A DNA stretch of 64,000 nucleotides, taken from NCBI GenBank assembly GCA_965237575.1, contig CBDEGI010000004.1, positions 930,001 through 994,000 on the forward strand, read 5' to 3'. The translations under genes and the position numbers were made by a program. The notes beneath the pieces were generated by a model that ran no database searches, was not told the origin of the DNA, and was given only the letters and a program-made list of their open reading frames with translations. Every line of letters begins with the position of its first letter. The stretch's first letter is position 1. Positions 48,968-57,220 of the stretch are shown in pieces. The stretch is from JAKZVK01 sp965237575. Its GTDB lineage: Bacteria; Acidobacteriota; Terriglobia; Bryobacterales; UBA6623.

Positions 48968-49536
48968 ATGGCCAAAACGGAAATCCCAGCTAAGATAGAC
49001 GACAATAGCCTGGAGGATGCAGCGGAGCCGATCTACCTTGAGAACGCTGGCCTGGTGCTCACCGGATCGTTTCTGACGCAGTTCTTCGGCAGCTTAGGCA
49101 TCCTCGAGCGGGACGACAACGGCAAGATGCAGCTGCGCGACAAGGATTCCTATTCCCGCGCCGTTCATCTGCTGCAATTCCTGGTCGACGGTCGGACCTC
49201 GGCGCCGGAGCGACGCTCGCCCTCAACAAGCTGCTGTGCGGGATGCCGACCGGTGTACCGGCGGCGAAAGAGATCGACCCCACCAACCAGGAGCGGGAAG
49301 CCTGCGACAACATGCTCAACTCGATGCTCGCCAATTGGGAGGCCCTGTCGGGCACCACGGTCGCGGGGCTCCAAGAGACCTTCTTGCAGCGTGAAGGACG
49401 GCTGCAGCGGGGCGATAAAGGATGGAAGCTGAAGGTCCAACGCAAGACGCTCGATGTGCTCATTGACCAGATACCATGGAGCATTTCCGTGGTTCTCCAC
49501 GACTGGATGCCGGAGCCGATCCATGTCGACTGGTAG
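48968..49536 (+). pseudogene. Contractile injection system tape-measure-like protein, C-terminal remnant
   Basis: From about ATG 48968 the sequence reads YLENAGLVLTGSFLTQFFGS, then SYSRAVHLLQFLVDGRTSAPE. After a frame break near 49205 it reads LALNKLLCGMPTGVP, NMLNSMLANWEALSGTTV, LQETFLQREGRLQRGDKGWK and TLDVLIDQIPWSISVVLHDWM, ending at 49536. This order matches the C-terminal domain of CIS_TMP proteins of extracellular contractile injection systems. The large N-terminal part is absent. The next frame (AAA+ ATPase start) overlaps its stop, as in intact systems. Recognition is from memory of the family. Confidence 0.65.
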
Positions 49537-50060
49537 CGCCCCGAGTGCGGCCCGCAGCACCGCAGCCAAGCCGACCAGGGTCAGGCCGAGCTCCCACGAG
49601 ACGCCAACCGACGTGACACCAACCCAAGCCGCGGCAGCCTGCTACCAGCCGACGGATCCCGATCTGGCCGCCAACGCGGCGTGCATCCGGGCCGAAGTGG
49701 AATGGTTCCAGGCGGTGCTCGATCGGCGGATGCGAATGCACGCGGGGGGAACAGCCGGCCTGCGACCCAATCAAGGTCTTGCCACCGCCAGAACTGCCAG
49801 AAAAGAGAACCCCACTCAGACGCCATCGCGCTTCTCGACCTTCTCCACCGGATCCATGGCGGCTACCAAGACCGCCAGGTCATCTCGGCTCTGTTCGACT
49901 CGCAAGGAAAACGCCTTGAGGGAGACGATCTCATCAAAGTCCGGGTCCACTCAGGCAGCGGGAAAGAGGCCCATGCTTGGTGGTACTCGGTCGATCCATT
50001 CGACGACTACCAGTTCATTCGAATTCCCGTCAACCCAGCGGCGGTCATCGAATCGTTAGC
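49523..50060 (+). pseudogene. Start of a contractile-injection-system AAA+ ATPase joined to unknown sequence
   Basis: ATG 49523 overlaps the previous stop. The first 75 or so residues (MSTGSAPSAARSTAAK, then AACIRAEVEWFQAVLDRRM and, in a shifted frame, CDPIKVLPPPELPEK) resemble the N-terminal helix and Pro-rich linker of eCIS AAA+ ATPases. No Walker A follows. Instead a different frame from about 49825 reads ALLDLLHRIHGGYQDRQVIS, GDDLIKVRVHSGSGKEAHAW and FDDYQFIRIPVNPAAVIESL to about 50060, which was not recognised. The join may be a deletion scar. Confidence in the ATPase link is low. Confidence 0.4.
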
Positions 50061-50389
50061 ATCCCCAGCCGAAGAGCAGAACGCCCAAGCAGAATCTTCC
50101 GATCAAGGGCCGTGGCAATCTCCAGGCGGACAAAACCCTCAGGATTGTCCAACCGCCGCTGACCTTCGGCGTCCGCGCTCGTCAGCCAGCCTTTGCCCAT
50201 CAGCGCGATTAGCACGTCACAGGGACCGACCGTCCGTTCGATCACCTCGACGAAGTCTTCGCCGGGGTCGATGGTGTCGATGTCCATGAAAACCTGATCC
50301 TTGCCGAAGTGAGAGGCAAGGCGGTCGTACAGGCGTCCGGCGGCGTGCGTTGTGTCCTCCCGACGGTAGCTGAGGAAGATCCTGGACAT
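50045..50389 (-). pseudogene. TIR-domain protein, C-terminally truncated
   Basis: ATG 50389 starts MSRIFLSYRREDTTHAAGRL, a clear TIR domain. It continues QVFMDIDTIDPGEDFVEVIE, CDVLIALMGKGWL and EGFVRLEIATALDRKILL, reaching about residue 103. It then switches to unrelated residues and stops at 50045. Such proteins normally carry a further 20-30 residues of TIR domain and a C-terminal module (transmembrane, TPR or WD40); these are missing. The catalytic Glu expected for NAD hydrolysis lies near the truncated part and cannot be judged. It faces the eCIS remnant tail to tail. Confidence 0.75.
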
Positions 50390-50628
50390 GGCCCACCCCG
50401 GATCATACGCCGAACGGTGGAAGGGGTTCAAGCCCGCCGGGCCGGGACAGGGGAACGGCGCTGGCACTAGCGGTGATCGACTAGCTGGGAGGCTGACCGT
50501 CAGAGCCGTTCAGAAGGGCCGATCCTTGGGGGTTCCATTAAGGGGTTCCAGTTTCAGACCAGGATTCGTGGGGTGTCCAACCAGACGAGCCTGTGTTTTC
50601 AATGCGTTAGGGGTTAATCAAGTGGCTT

Positions 50629-50683
50629 GAGCGCCTGATTGTGGATCAGGAGGTCCCCCGTTCGATCCGGGGCGCCAGTACCA
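50629..50683 (+). tRNA. 3' part of a tRNA-His (anticodon GTG), incomplete
   Basis: The sequence forms an anticodon arm CCTGA-TTGTGGA-TCAGG (50634-50650, anticodon GTG at 50641-50643), a T arm CCCCG-TTCGATC-CGGGG (50656-50672), and the 3' acceptor CGCCAGT with discriminator A and encoded CCA (50673-50683). The matching 5' acceptor (ACTGGCG) and a proper D-stem are absent upstream, so it is not a whole tRNA. The discriminator A is also unusual for tRNA-His, which normally has C73 opposite G-1. It is best read as a tRNA remnant or an integration (att) site. Confidence 0.65.
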
Positions 50684-51450
50684 ACCTTCCTTTCGTCAGC
50701 GATGGCGAAGCCTGCCTGTACGATTGGCCTTGAAGCAGCGAAACCGTGCCCGAAAAACGAGTGACGGGTTCACAGTCTCGACGCCGTTGGTCCACCTGTT
50801 GAGGGCTGGCTTGCGTTCGGAGCGTAGTTTCGCAGCCGTCAGGCACAGACCAGAGGGCGTCGCCGTGCGCCCAGAACCGCCGGGTTCAGGGTGCCGCCCC
50901 CGGACGCCAGGACGCTACCAGGGAAATCGCAAGTGGGCTGCGTTTCCGGCAGTTCCGTTACTCGATCGATCACCCGGCTGACCACCCATCTTTGCGCCGC
51001 CAGCTTCGTCTCTACCGCCTGTTTGAACCGCTGAGTTCTCTCTTCATGCCCAAAAACCGGGCTCATGATGATAAATCCCAGCTCAAGCGTCAAGAAACTG
51101 AAAAGACGACGAATCTCGTTGCCCGGCCGCAGAATCGGTCTTTCCCGTACCTATAGGGGATACGACCAGGGTCTTCCGGGCATCGGCCCTAAATTTTACG
51201 TACAGTTAACATAGAACGTGATATCATCACCCTGTATTCCGTTCTTCAAGAGGGCACTATTGCTTGGGTCTCGATGGATTTATGGCTGCAGTTGATGTGG
51301 TTGCGACTGCTGAGTCGAGGGTTCAGACAACCTGCACTGCGGGTAGTGCCGTCACAGGGCATCGACTCTGTGATGCACCCGCCGGAAACCGTACTGCGTC
51401 GCTAGGCAGGTAGTTGAGGACAGGCTTCTCAAGCGACTGGAGGTAGCGAA
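50684..51450. other. Long stretch without a recognised gene
   Basis: There is one weak leftward frame (51093 to 50839, 84 residues, MTLELGFIIMSPVFG), which has no family resemblance and no clear ribosome site; it was not annotated as a gene. No repeats were recognised. The promoter of the 51451 gene probably lies at its right end. Confidence 0.5.
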
Positions 51451-51747
51451 GTGCAAGGAGTGGCTGATCCCGTTAAGGTGGAACGCGTGCTCAAGGAGCT
51501 CTATGCCAAGAAGAAGTGGCTCGACACGATGATCGCGAGCTTGGAGACCGCGGTGGAATCTCCTCACTATCGCTTGATCCAACGTGTGAACCAAGCGCTC
51601 GGCAATGGTGATGGTGCGAAGCCCAAAGTGGACATTCGTAAGCAACAGCAGGTCCGTCTGGCCGAACTTGCGGCGCAAGTCGGCAAGACCCGCCGCATCA
51701 GACGCCGCAGACGCATCTCCGCGTCACGACCGCTCGATCAAGTCTAG
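51451..51747 (+). CDS. Small protein of unknown function with basic C-terminus
   Basis: The 98-residue product starts MQGVADPVKVERVLKELYAK. The GTG start at 51451 has GGAGGT at 51439-51444, good spacing. Residues 8-45 look like a short coiled coil (KVERVLKELYAKKKWLDTMI). The C-terminal quarter is strongly basic (QVGKTRRIRRRRRISASRP), suggesting nucleic-acid binding. No family was recognised. It stands alone between the degraded island and secG on the opposite strand. Confidence 0.6.
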   Translation: MQGVADPVKVERVLKELYAKKKWLDTMIASLETAVESPHYRLIQRVNQALGNGDGAKPKVDIRKQQQVRLAELAAQVGKTRRIRRRRRISASRPLDQV

Positions 51748-52085
51748 ATTCTGCCTCGCCCCGCTGGAGACCGCCTAGAGCCACAGCCCAGCAGTAAAAG
51801 TCGCGAAGTACGTAGGATGGGCTGCCGTCGATTGGCGGTCCATCGTTCCGCTACCCATGGATTCGCGCCGGCGGTTCTTGCTCCCGTGTGTAGACGGCAA
51901 TAAATAGCGGATCCTTCCTGTGAACTGCATCCCTTCCCGAGTCGACGCTCAGCGGCCTGCGCCGCCGAGTTCCCCCGTAGTTTCTCTGCTAAATCACTGC
52001 CGCGCCTGCTTTGAGAAACGAGCAACCGAGAAGTGGACGTCAGGCAGCCGTGGATCGGAATGCCAAAGGCCGGGGCAGCGCGTCC
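51748..52085. other. Intergenic region between convergent genes
   Basis: The 338-base gap has no gene that can be supported and no clear hairpin. It separates the small basic protein from the convergent secG end. Confidence 0.4.
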
Positions 52086-52511
52086 TTATTTCGTCGAGTC
52101 TGATGACGTGGCGCTGTCGGAGCTGGACTGCTGCTCGGTCTCAACCGTGATCGATTCAAAGGGATTCGGCTGACTCTGCTGTGTAGGTGGGGACTCGGGT
52201 TGTTCGGGCGCGGCGGCCTCGGGAGCCGGAGCCGCCTGCCCGGTACCGGTACGCTCAATCACGGAGTCGCCCGCTCCACCTTCGCGGCCCCGCTGAATGC
52301 CGAGCCAGATCGACGTGAGCATAAAGAGCACGGCTGCGAACGTCGTCGCTTTCGAAAGCATCGTCGCGGCACCGCGCGGGCCGAAGGCCGTTTGGGAACC
52401 CATCCCGCCAAACGCCCCTGCCAGATCAGCGGCTTTGCCGCTCTGCAGCAGAACGACGATGATCAGAAAGAAACAAACAACCACGTGAACAAGCGTGAGA
52501 AAGATAACCAT
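52086..52511 (-). CDS. secG: Preprotein translocase subunit SecG
   Basis: This 141-residue protein starts MVIFLTLVHVVVCFFLIIVVLLQSGKAADL. It has two transmembrane helices (about 2-20 and 55-75) joined by the conserved loop AGAFGGMGSQTAFGPRGA, the signature of SecG in the SecYEG channel. The long low-complexity tail after residue 85 (Pro, Glu, Ser and Gln rich) is common in acidobacterial SecG and probably disordered. The ATG is two bases beyond the tpiA stop, so the two are cotranscribed, the usual arrangement in many bacteria. Confidence 0.95.
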   Translation of the reverse strand: MVIFLTLVHVVVCFFLIIVVLLQSGKAADLAGAFGGMGSQTAFGPRGAATMLSKATTFAAVLFMLTSIWLGIQRGREGGAGDSVIERTGTGQAAPAPEAAAPEQPESPPTQQSQPNPFESITVETEQQSSSDSATSSDSTK

Positions 52512-52513
52512 GA

Positions 52514-53332
52514 CTAAGATTCTCTCGGGGTCTCGGCGGCGTCGTGATAGTGAACGATCGCCGACAGCGAATTCGGATCCAGGCTCGCACCGCCCACCAG
52601 GGCTCCGTCGATTTCGGTTCGCTGCATCAGCCCTTCGATGTTGTCGGGCTTGACGCTACCGCCGTAGAGAATACGCAACTGTTCCGAGGCATCGCCGAAG
52701 TTCTGATGAATGCGAGTGCGGATGATCTGGTGAGCTTCAGCCGCGATGTCGGGAGTGGCGGTACGTCCCGTTCCGATGGCCCACACGGGCTCGTAAGCTA
52801 CGATTATACGCGACACGATTTCGTCGGTCAACGAAGCCAGGGCGCCGTCGATCTGGCGTCGCAGTACCTCCTGCGTCTTGTGTTGTTCCCTCTCGTCGAG
52901 GGTTTCGCCCACGCAAACGATAGGCCGGAGATCGGCGCGAAGAGCGCTCTCGACCCGCCGATGGACCGTATCATCGGTCTCGTGGAAGTACTGGCGTCTC
53001 TCGCTGTGCCCGATGATCACGTCGCGACAGCCGGCGGCACGGAGCATCGCGGCCGAAACTTCACCGGTGTAGGCTCCCTCGTCCTCCCAGAACACATTCT
53101 GCGCCGCAACGCGGACCCTGGCCACTTTGATTGCCTCGGCGGCGGCGGCGAGCGCCAGGAACGGCGGGGCGACGATGATTTCGCAATGGCTGACGTCTTC
53201 GACGAGAGTCCGGAACTCTTCAAGAAAGCTGACCGTCTCTTCGACGGTCTTGAACATCTTCCAATTCCCGGCGATGACCGGGGTCCGTGCTGGGGTGAGT
53301 GAGAATGACAATGCCGGCTTCCGGGCTCCCAC
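52514..53332 (-). CDS. tpiA: Triosephosphate isomerase
   Basis: The enzyme interconverts dihydroxyacetone phosphate and glyceraldehyde 3-phosphate in the cytoplasm. It has 272 residues as annotated; the core begins RTPVIAGNWKMFKT (catalytic Lys). IIGHSERRQYF (catalytic His) is near 115, VAYEPVWAIGTG (catalytic Glu and loop 6) near 185 and ILYGGSVKPDNIEGL near 230. About 18 extra N-terminal residues come from using GTG 53332; an internal start is possible, as most family members begin close to RTPVIAGNWKM. It sits in the leftward run peptidase, redoxins, tpiA, secG. Confidence 0.95.
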   Translation of the reverse strand: MGARKPALSFSLTPARTPVIAGNWKMFKTVEETVSFLEEFRTLVEDVSHCEIIVAPPFLALAAAAEAIKVARVRVAAQNVFWEDEGAYTGEVSAAMLRAAGCRDVIIGHSERRQYFHETDDTVHRRVESALRADLRPIVCVGETLDEREQHKTQEVLRRQIDGALASLTDEIVSRIIVAYEPVWAIGTGRTATPDIAAEAHQIIRTRIHQNFGDASEQLRILYGGSVKPDNIEGLMQRTEIDGALVGGASLDPNSLSAIVHYHDAAETPRES

Positions 53333-53347
53333 CCAACCAAAAACCTT

Positions 53348-53896
53348 CTACGATTCTTTCAAGTACTTGTCGAGGATCAGGCGGAGGTTGCGGCCGTTGT
53401 AGTAATTGCGCTCGGTGCCGGCGTGCTCTTCGCGCACCATCCCTTTGCGGTCGATGAAGAGCATGTGGGGCACATAGGGCGGACGCTTCACCACCGAGAA
53501 CCCGCCGACGCGGGCCCACATCGCGCGGTCGCCTACCGCTACGGGGAAGCGAACGTTGAACTCGTCGACGAATTTCGGCAGGTCGGTCTTGGCTGAGTCA
53601 TTCGCGGCAATCCCGACGATCTCGAGGCCGCGGGACTTCCACTCCTCGTAGATCACGTTGAGATTCTGCGTTGCCTCGTGACACAACGGACACGTCGAAT
53701 AGAAAAACATGACGACCACGACCTTGCCCTTGAGGTGGTCGAGGTCGACGATCTCCCCCGTCACGGTCTCGAGTTCCAAGCCGACAGCCGGCCGGGGAAG
53801 CTCGGCGGCGGCCAGCGCGCCGAGGCTGACTAGCGACAGGGCCGCTACCCGGACGGCACGGGAAAAGCTTCGGTGAGACCGCTGGGCTGTTGGCAA
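53348..53896 (-). CDS. Exported thioredoxin-like (AhpC/TSA-Redoxin) protein, CPLC motif
   Basis: A 182-residue protein with a signal (VAALSLVSLGALAAAEL). The thioredoxin fold starts LKGKVVVVMFFYSTCPLCHEAT, active-site CxxC CPLC near residue 75. It contains GIAANDSAKTDLPKF and a cis-Pro region VVKRPPYVPHMLFIDRKG. TlpA/ResA-like proteins of this size reduce or oxidise periplasmic thiols, for example in cytochrome maturation. It lies just after a close paralogue (53907), 10 bases away. Together they may maintain the abundant c-type cytochromes; this is inference. Confidence 0.85.
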   Translation of the reverse strand: MPTAQRSHRSFSRAVRVAALSLVSLGALAAAELPRPAVGLELETVTGEIVDLDHLKGKVVVVMFFYSTCPLCHEATQNLNVIYEEWKSRGLEIVGIAANDSAKTDLPKFVDEFNVRFPVAVGDRAMWARVGGFSVVKRPPYVPHMLFIDRKGMVREEHAGTERNYYNGRNLRLILDKYLKES

Positions 53897-53906
53897 AATG
53901 CGCGTC

Positions 53907-54455
53907 CTAGCTGGGTTTCTTTCCCTTGGCGGACTCGGCCAGCAGTTTCTCCAGTTCCGCCTCGATGTTCTTCGCTAGAGCGCCGTAGAATGCTTTGTCC
54001 GTGCCGGGGTGATCGCCGCGGATGTTGCCCTGGCGGTCGAGGAGGAACATGTAAGGTACGTAGAACTTCGCCATCACCGAAAGCCCGGCGAAGCGCGTGC
54101 ACTCGAAACGGCTGGAGATCGATAGCGGAAACTGCACCTGGTACGTCTGCTGGAACGTCGCGAGGTCCGTGGCCGCGGAGCGGTTGATCGCCAGCCCTAC
54201 GATCTCGAGGCCGCGCGACTTCATCTTCGCGTAAAGCGGATTCAGGATCTTCGTCGTTTCCTGGCAGTGCGGGCAAGTCGTGTAGAAGAACATCACCGCA
54301 ACGACTTTGCCGCGCAGTTGCTCGAGCGACAGGTTCCGGCCGTCGATCGTGGTGAACTTCAGAGGTGGCGCCGGACGCGGGACCTCTCCGGCCGGCAAAG
54401 CCGAAGCGATCAACAGCACAAGCAAGGTGATGAGAGCAGGCTTTAGAATTCGCAT
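53907..54455 (-). CDS. Exported thioredoxin-like (AhpC/TSA-Redoxin) protein, CPHC motif
   Basis: About 182 residues, start MRILKPALITLLVLLIASALP with a signal peptide. The fold has LRGKVVAVMFFYTTCPHCQETT (CxxC CPHC near 68), GLAINRSAATDLATF and a VPYMFLLDRQG cis-Pro segment. The CPHC dipeptide is that of DsbA-like oxidants, the paralogue's is CPLC, so the two may differ in redox potential. A longer start (54479) overlaps the upstream peptidase stop at 54466; MRILK at 54455 is used because the signal begins there. Confidence 0.85.
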   Translation of the reverse strand: MRILKPALITLLVLLIASALPAGEVPRPAPPLKFTTIDGRNLSLEQLRGKVVAVMFFYTTCPHCQETTKILNPLYAKMKSRGLEIVGLAINRSAATDLATFQQTYQVQFPLSISSRFECTRFAGLSVMAKFYVPYMFLLDRQGNIRGDHPGTDKAFYGALAKNIEAELEKLLAESAKGKKPS

Positions 54456-54465
54456 GGACTTTTTG

Positions 54466-55788
54466 TTACCTTCGTGCAACGGTTTGGGCGGATTCAGTTT
54501 TGACTGCCGAGTGAGCCTTCAATGTATCATCGGGCAGTCCTTCGATGCTACTGACAACGGTACCGCGTAGCGTGAGAACGAACCTGCCGGTTTCGCTAGC
54601 GCCAGTGACGCGCTGCGGTGTCTCGGTTTCAAACACCGCTGATCGCCACTTCTTCTTGCACACTTGGCTGTAGAGGTCGAAGAAACGCGCGGCCGCCTCG
54701 GCGTCTTGCCAGCGGGAGGCGTAGACCAAAACGGCGCGGTCCTTGACCTTGGTTTCGAGGATGCGGTAATGGCCACCGCGCCACTGTGGCGATAGGGAGT
54801 CGGCTTCGTCCTGGGAGAAGTACTGCTTGAGAAGGACGTGATGGTCGAGTTGGCCAATCTCGCCACGGGCCACTTTCTTGAAGCCGCGTCCGGGCTTGGC
54901 TTTCGGCAGCGGCGGGTGCGCCGCCTTGCGCCGGGCGAAGTAGGCCTCGGGCTCCATGATGTGCTGCGAGGTGAGCGGCGGGCGCTCGAAAACCTCACGG
55001 AATCCGGCCTTGCCTCGTTTCTCGACTACCGCCTGCTGGAAGAGCAGTCCTTCGACGTAGGGGAACAGCATCGTCTCTCGCAAGAAGAGCGGCGCGGCGG
55101 AGAAGACGGGATACTTCTCTGCTTCAAAGCGGGAGGCGCCGGCCGCCGCGATAGCCGCTATGCGATTGGTCGCCAGTGACCTGCCTGTCTCCTGAAAAAC
55201 GTACTCGGTCATCAGCCACGACGCCTGCCCCTCCATCACGGCCGAGCGCGCGACGTCGCCATCGGCGCCTTTCGACTTCTTGAGGTATTTGTCGAGGTTG
55301 AAGTGCTGGTCGGCAAGAGCGTGCGCGAGTTCGTGGACGAGCGCGAACTCCTGCATGTCCTCGGGCGTCCACGTGGCGAGGTAAAGTTTGCGCGTCTTAA
55401 AGTCGTAGAGCGCGGTGGCTTGCTCGGTCAAAACGTCGACGAGTTGTTGTTCGAGGTCGAAGTCATCGCTGACGAATCCGAAAAGCTTGAGAAACAGTTC
55501 GTCGAGGCGGATCTCTTCGGGTGAAGTTTCTTCGGCGATGCGGGTCTCGACAAGCTCGCGGATTTCGTTACGGGTGATCAGCTCGCGGTCGATGGGCTTA
55601 CGGAGTTCGAGGCCCGTGATCTCGCTCAGGATGGCGAGCATGCCGTCCACCTTGGCGAACAGCTTGTCGGCGCGCTCGGGGGCAATCGCAGAGTCTTGGG
55701 CAGTGGCGGGAAGCGAGCTGATGAGCAGCAGGGCCGCGGCGAGGAGAGATGCGACGGCGGCGCGTCGAGGGTACACGTGTGAACTCAT
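54466..55788 (-). CDS. Secreted HExxH metalloprotease-like protein
   Basis: About 440 residues, starting MSSHVYPRRAAVASLLAAA (signal to about residue 32). The zinc motif ALVHELAHALADQHFN (HExxH) is near residue 155, and a downstream SAVMEGQASWLMTEYVFQ could provide the third ligand (Glu in EGQA). The N-terminal part (ADKLFAKVDGMLAILSEITG) is helical. The C-terminal half after 300 is beta-rich and ends HSAVKTESAQTVARR. It resembles gluzincin-like proteins (DUF-type, unnamed), and no exact family was recognised. ATG 55788 is preferred over an upstream start in the same frame. It is first in the leftward run with two redoxins, tpiA and secG. Confidence 0.75.
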   Translation of the reverse strand: MSSHVYPRRAAVASLLAAALLLISSLPATAQDSAIAPERADKLFAKVDGMLAILSEITGLELRKPIDRELITRNEIRELVETRIAEETSPEEIRLDELFLKLFGFVSDDFDLEQQLVDVLTEQATALYDFKTRKLYLATWTPEDMQEFALVHELAHALADQHFNLDKYLKKSKGADGDVARSAVMEGQASWLMTEYVFQETGRSLATNRIAAIAAAGASRFEAEKYPVFSAAPLFLRETMLFPYVEGLLFQQAVVEKRGKAGFREVFERPPLTSQHIMEPEAYFARRKAAHPPLPKAKPGRGFKKVARGEIGQLDHHVLLKQYFSQDEADSLSPQWRGGHYRILETKVKDRAVLVYASRWQDAEAAARFFDLYSQVCKKKWRSAVFETETPQRVTGASETGRFVLTLRGTVVSSIEGLPDDTLKAHSAVKTESAQTVARR

Positions 55789-55923
55789 GGTCGTTGATCG
55801 AGAGACGCGATGCGCGCGGCGAGCGTTTCCGCGCAGACGGGGGGGGAGCTGAGACCCGAGCATAGCATGAGGTTGTGGCAGCGCCCTGTACCTGTGTTTG
55901 GTCTAACGAAGCAGCTCAGGTGT

Positions 55924-56034
55924 GGCGCGCGCCTCCTGGCGGGCAGGGCCGGCGTCCTCGCCGGTCTTCTCCCGTGCAGGGCTCACAGGAACGTCGACCC
56001 GGAGGTCGACGCCGCAGGCCAGGAGGCCCGCGCC
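55924..56034. other. Palindromic three-arm element, 111 bp
   Basis: An outer 18-bp stem, GGCGCGCGCCTCCTGGCG (55924-55941) with GGCCAGGAGGCCCGCGCC (56017-56034), pairs with two mismatches. Inside it, CCGGCG-TCCT-CGCCGG (55949-55964) and CGTCGACC-CGGA-GGTCGACG (55992-56011) are perfect hairpins. It is between the peptidase start and the sialidase-like gene end, on the same transcription direction. It could be a terminator, a structured RNA or a repeat unit; no other copy was seen. Confidence 0.6.
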
Positions 56035-56077
56035 ACGAGCACGGCATGCCGTGTTCCTACATTCTCGTCGCGCGGTG

Positions 56078-57196
56078 TTACCGGACGCGGACGCGGGCAG
56101 ACCAAATGTCGCCCCATTGCTCTTCGTCGCCTAGCGCGATTCTTGCCCACACGACGACCAGCGTTCCGTCGTCGAGCTGCGTGACGGATGGGTAGGTGAC
56201 TTGCCGCCCCCAAACCGCGTCGCCCTCGGCTGGGATCGCCACCTCGGCGAGCGTGACCGGCGCCGACCAGGTCTCGGCGTCGTCGGAGGAGACACGCAAT
56301 GTCAGCGGCGTGCGATGGGGCGGCGGAGACGCGTCGTGGGTGAGCGCGATGCGTCCGTCGCGCAACCGAAACAAGTTGTGCGAGGCGCGCGCGGCGACGA
56401 GGTCGGTCTGGACCGGCGTGCCCCACGTTTCTCCCTTGTCTTCCGAGGCAACTTTCCAGAGGCGGCCGCCGCCGGTTCGCAACACCATCAGCACGGCGCC
56501 GGACTTGAGTTCCGCGATGGTGGGCTCGTCCTGTCCGGCCGGGGTAGTCACGTCGCCATAACGCTTCCAGGTGCGGCCGCCGTCGCCGGACTTCAGAACC
56601 CCCGCGTGTCCCCCGGCGAGCTTGTAGACCGGCAAAAGCAGCTCGCCCGTCGTAAGCTCGATGCCATTGGTACGGCAGTTATACCCGGGCTCTACCGTGG
56701 CGGCTTGCGGCGGGCCCCAAGTTTTCGCCGAGCCGTCAGTGACGCGGAAGTAGATCTGGAAGGAATCGACGCCGACCTCGCCCTGCTTCTCGCCCCGCAC
56801 GAAAGGGTAGCGGTTCCAACGGCCCTCGGAGAAGAACAGCCACGTTCCGTTGCGGCTGCTGACAAACGCCGGATCGAAGTCGGACGTGCGCGGGAAGTCG
56901 TTGAACACCTCGGCAGGCGTCCAGGTCTTGCCGCCGTCGGAAGAGTAGGAGCCCAGAATCGCCTGATGCACGGAAGCCTCGAACGGCCCGGAGAACCAGG
57001 CGCATGCAAGGCGGCCGTCGGGTAGCACCGTCACGCTGGGGCCGTGGTTGAACCCATGGCGGTTATTGAGGTCGTAGGGGTCGGCGTGAGGATGCTCGAA
57101 CACCAAGGCGCGCGAGACGATCTCGATTGGTGTAGTTTGAGCGCTGGCCAGGAGCGACGCGAAGGTCAGTAGGAGTAGGGCAAGTAGGAGTGGCAT
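56078..57196 (-). CDS. Secreted sialidase-like (BNR/Asp-box) protein
   Basis: The protein has 372 residues and a signal (MPLLLALLLLTFASLLASAQ). At least four Asp-box repeats are visible: YSSDGGKTWTP (near 85), KSGDGGRTWKRY (near 205), ASEDKGETWGTP (near 250) and SSDDAETWSAP (near 303). These sit in a six-bladed sialidase-type propeller. Arg-containing motifs (YNCRTNGIEL, VLMVLRTGG) are compatible with a sialidase active site, but the full Arg triad cannot be assigned by eye. Many family members act on other sugars or are binding proteins. It follows the acyl-CoA carboxylase beta gene by 24 bases, though the two have no obvious link. Confidence 0.8.
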   Translation of the reverse strand: MPLLLALLLLTFASLLASAQTTPIEIVSRALVFEHPHADPYDLNNRHGFNHGPSVTVLPDGRLACAWFSGPFEASVHQAILGSYSSDGGKTWTPAEVFNDFPRTSDFDPAFVSSRNGTWLFFSEGRWNRYPFVRGEKQGEVGVDSFQIYFRVTDGSAKTWGPPQAATVEPGYNCRTNGIELTTGELLLPVYKLAGGHAGVLKSGDGGRTWKRYGDVTTPAGQDEPTIAELKSGAVLMVLRTGGGRLWKVASEDKGETWGTPVQTDLVAARASHNLFRLRDGRIALTHDASPPPHRTPLTLRVSSDDAETWSAPVTLAEVAIPAEGDAVWGRQVTYPSVTQLDDGTLVVVWARIALGDEEQWGDIWSARVRVR

Positions 57197-57220
57197 CGGT
57201 GGCGGTCCTGGCTGGCCGGT

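Noticed and set aside
50581..50683. A complete tRNA gene
   Set aside because: The 5' acceptor strand and D-stem that would pair with the 3' half are absent, so only a 3' fragment is reported.
50839..51093. 84-residue leftward frame
   Set aside because: No ribosome site, no family resemblance and surrounded by non-coding sequence; not supportable.
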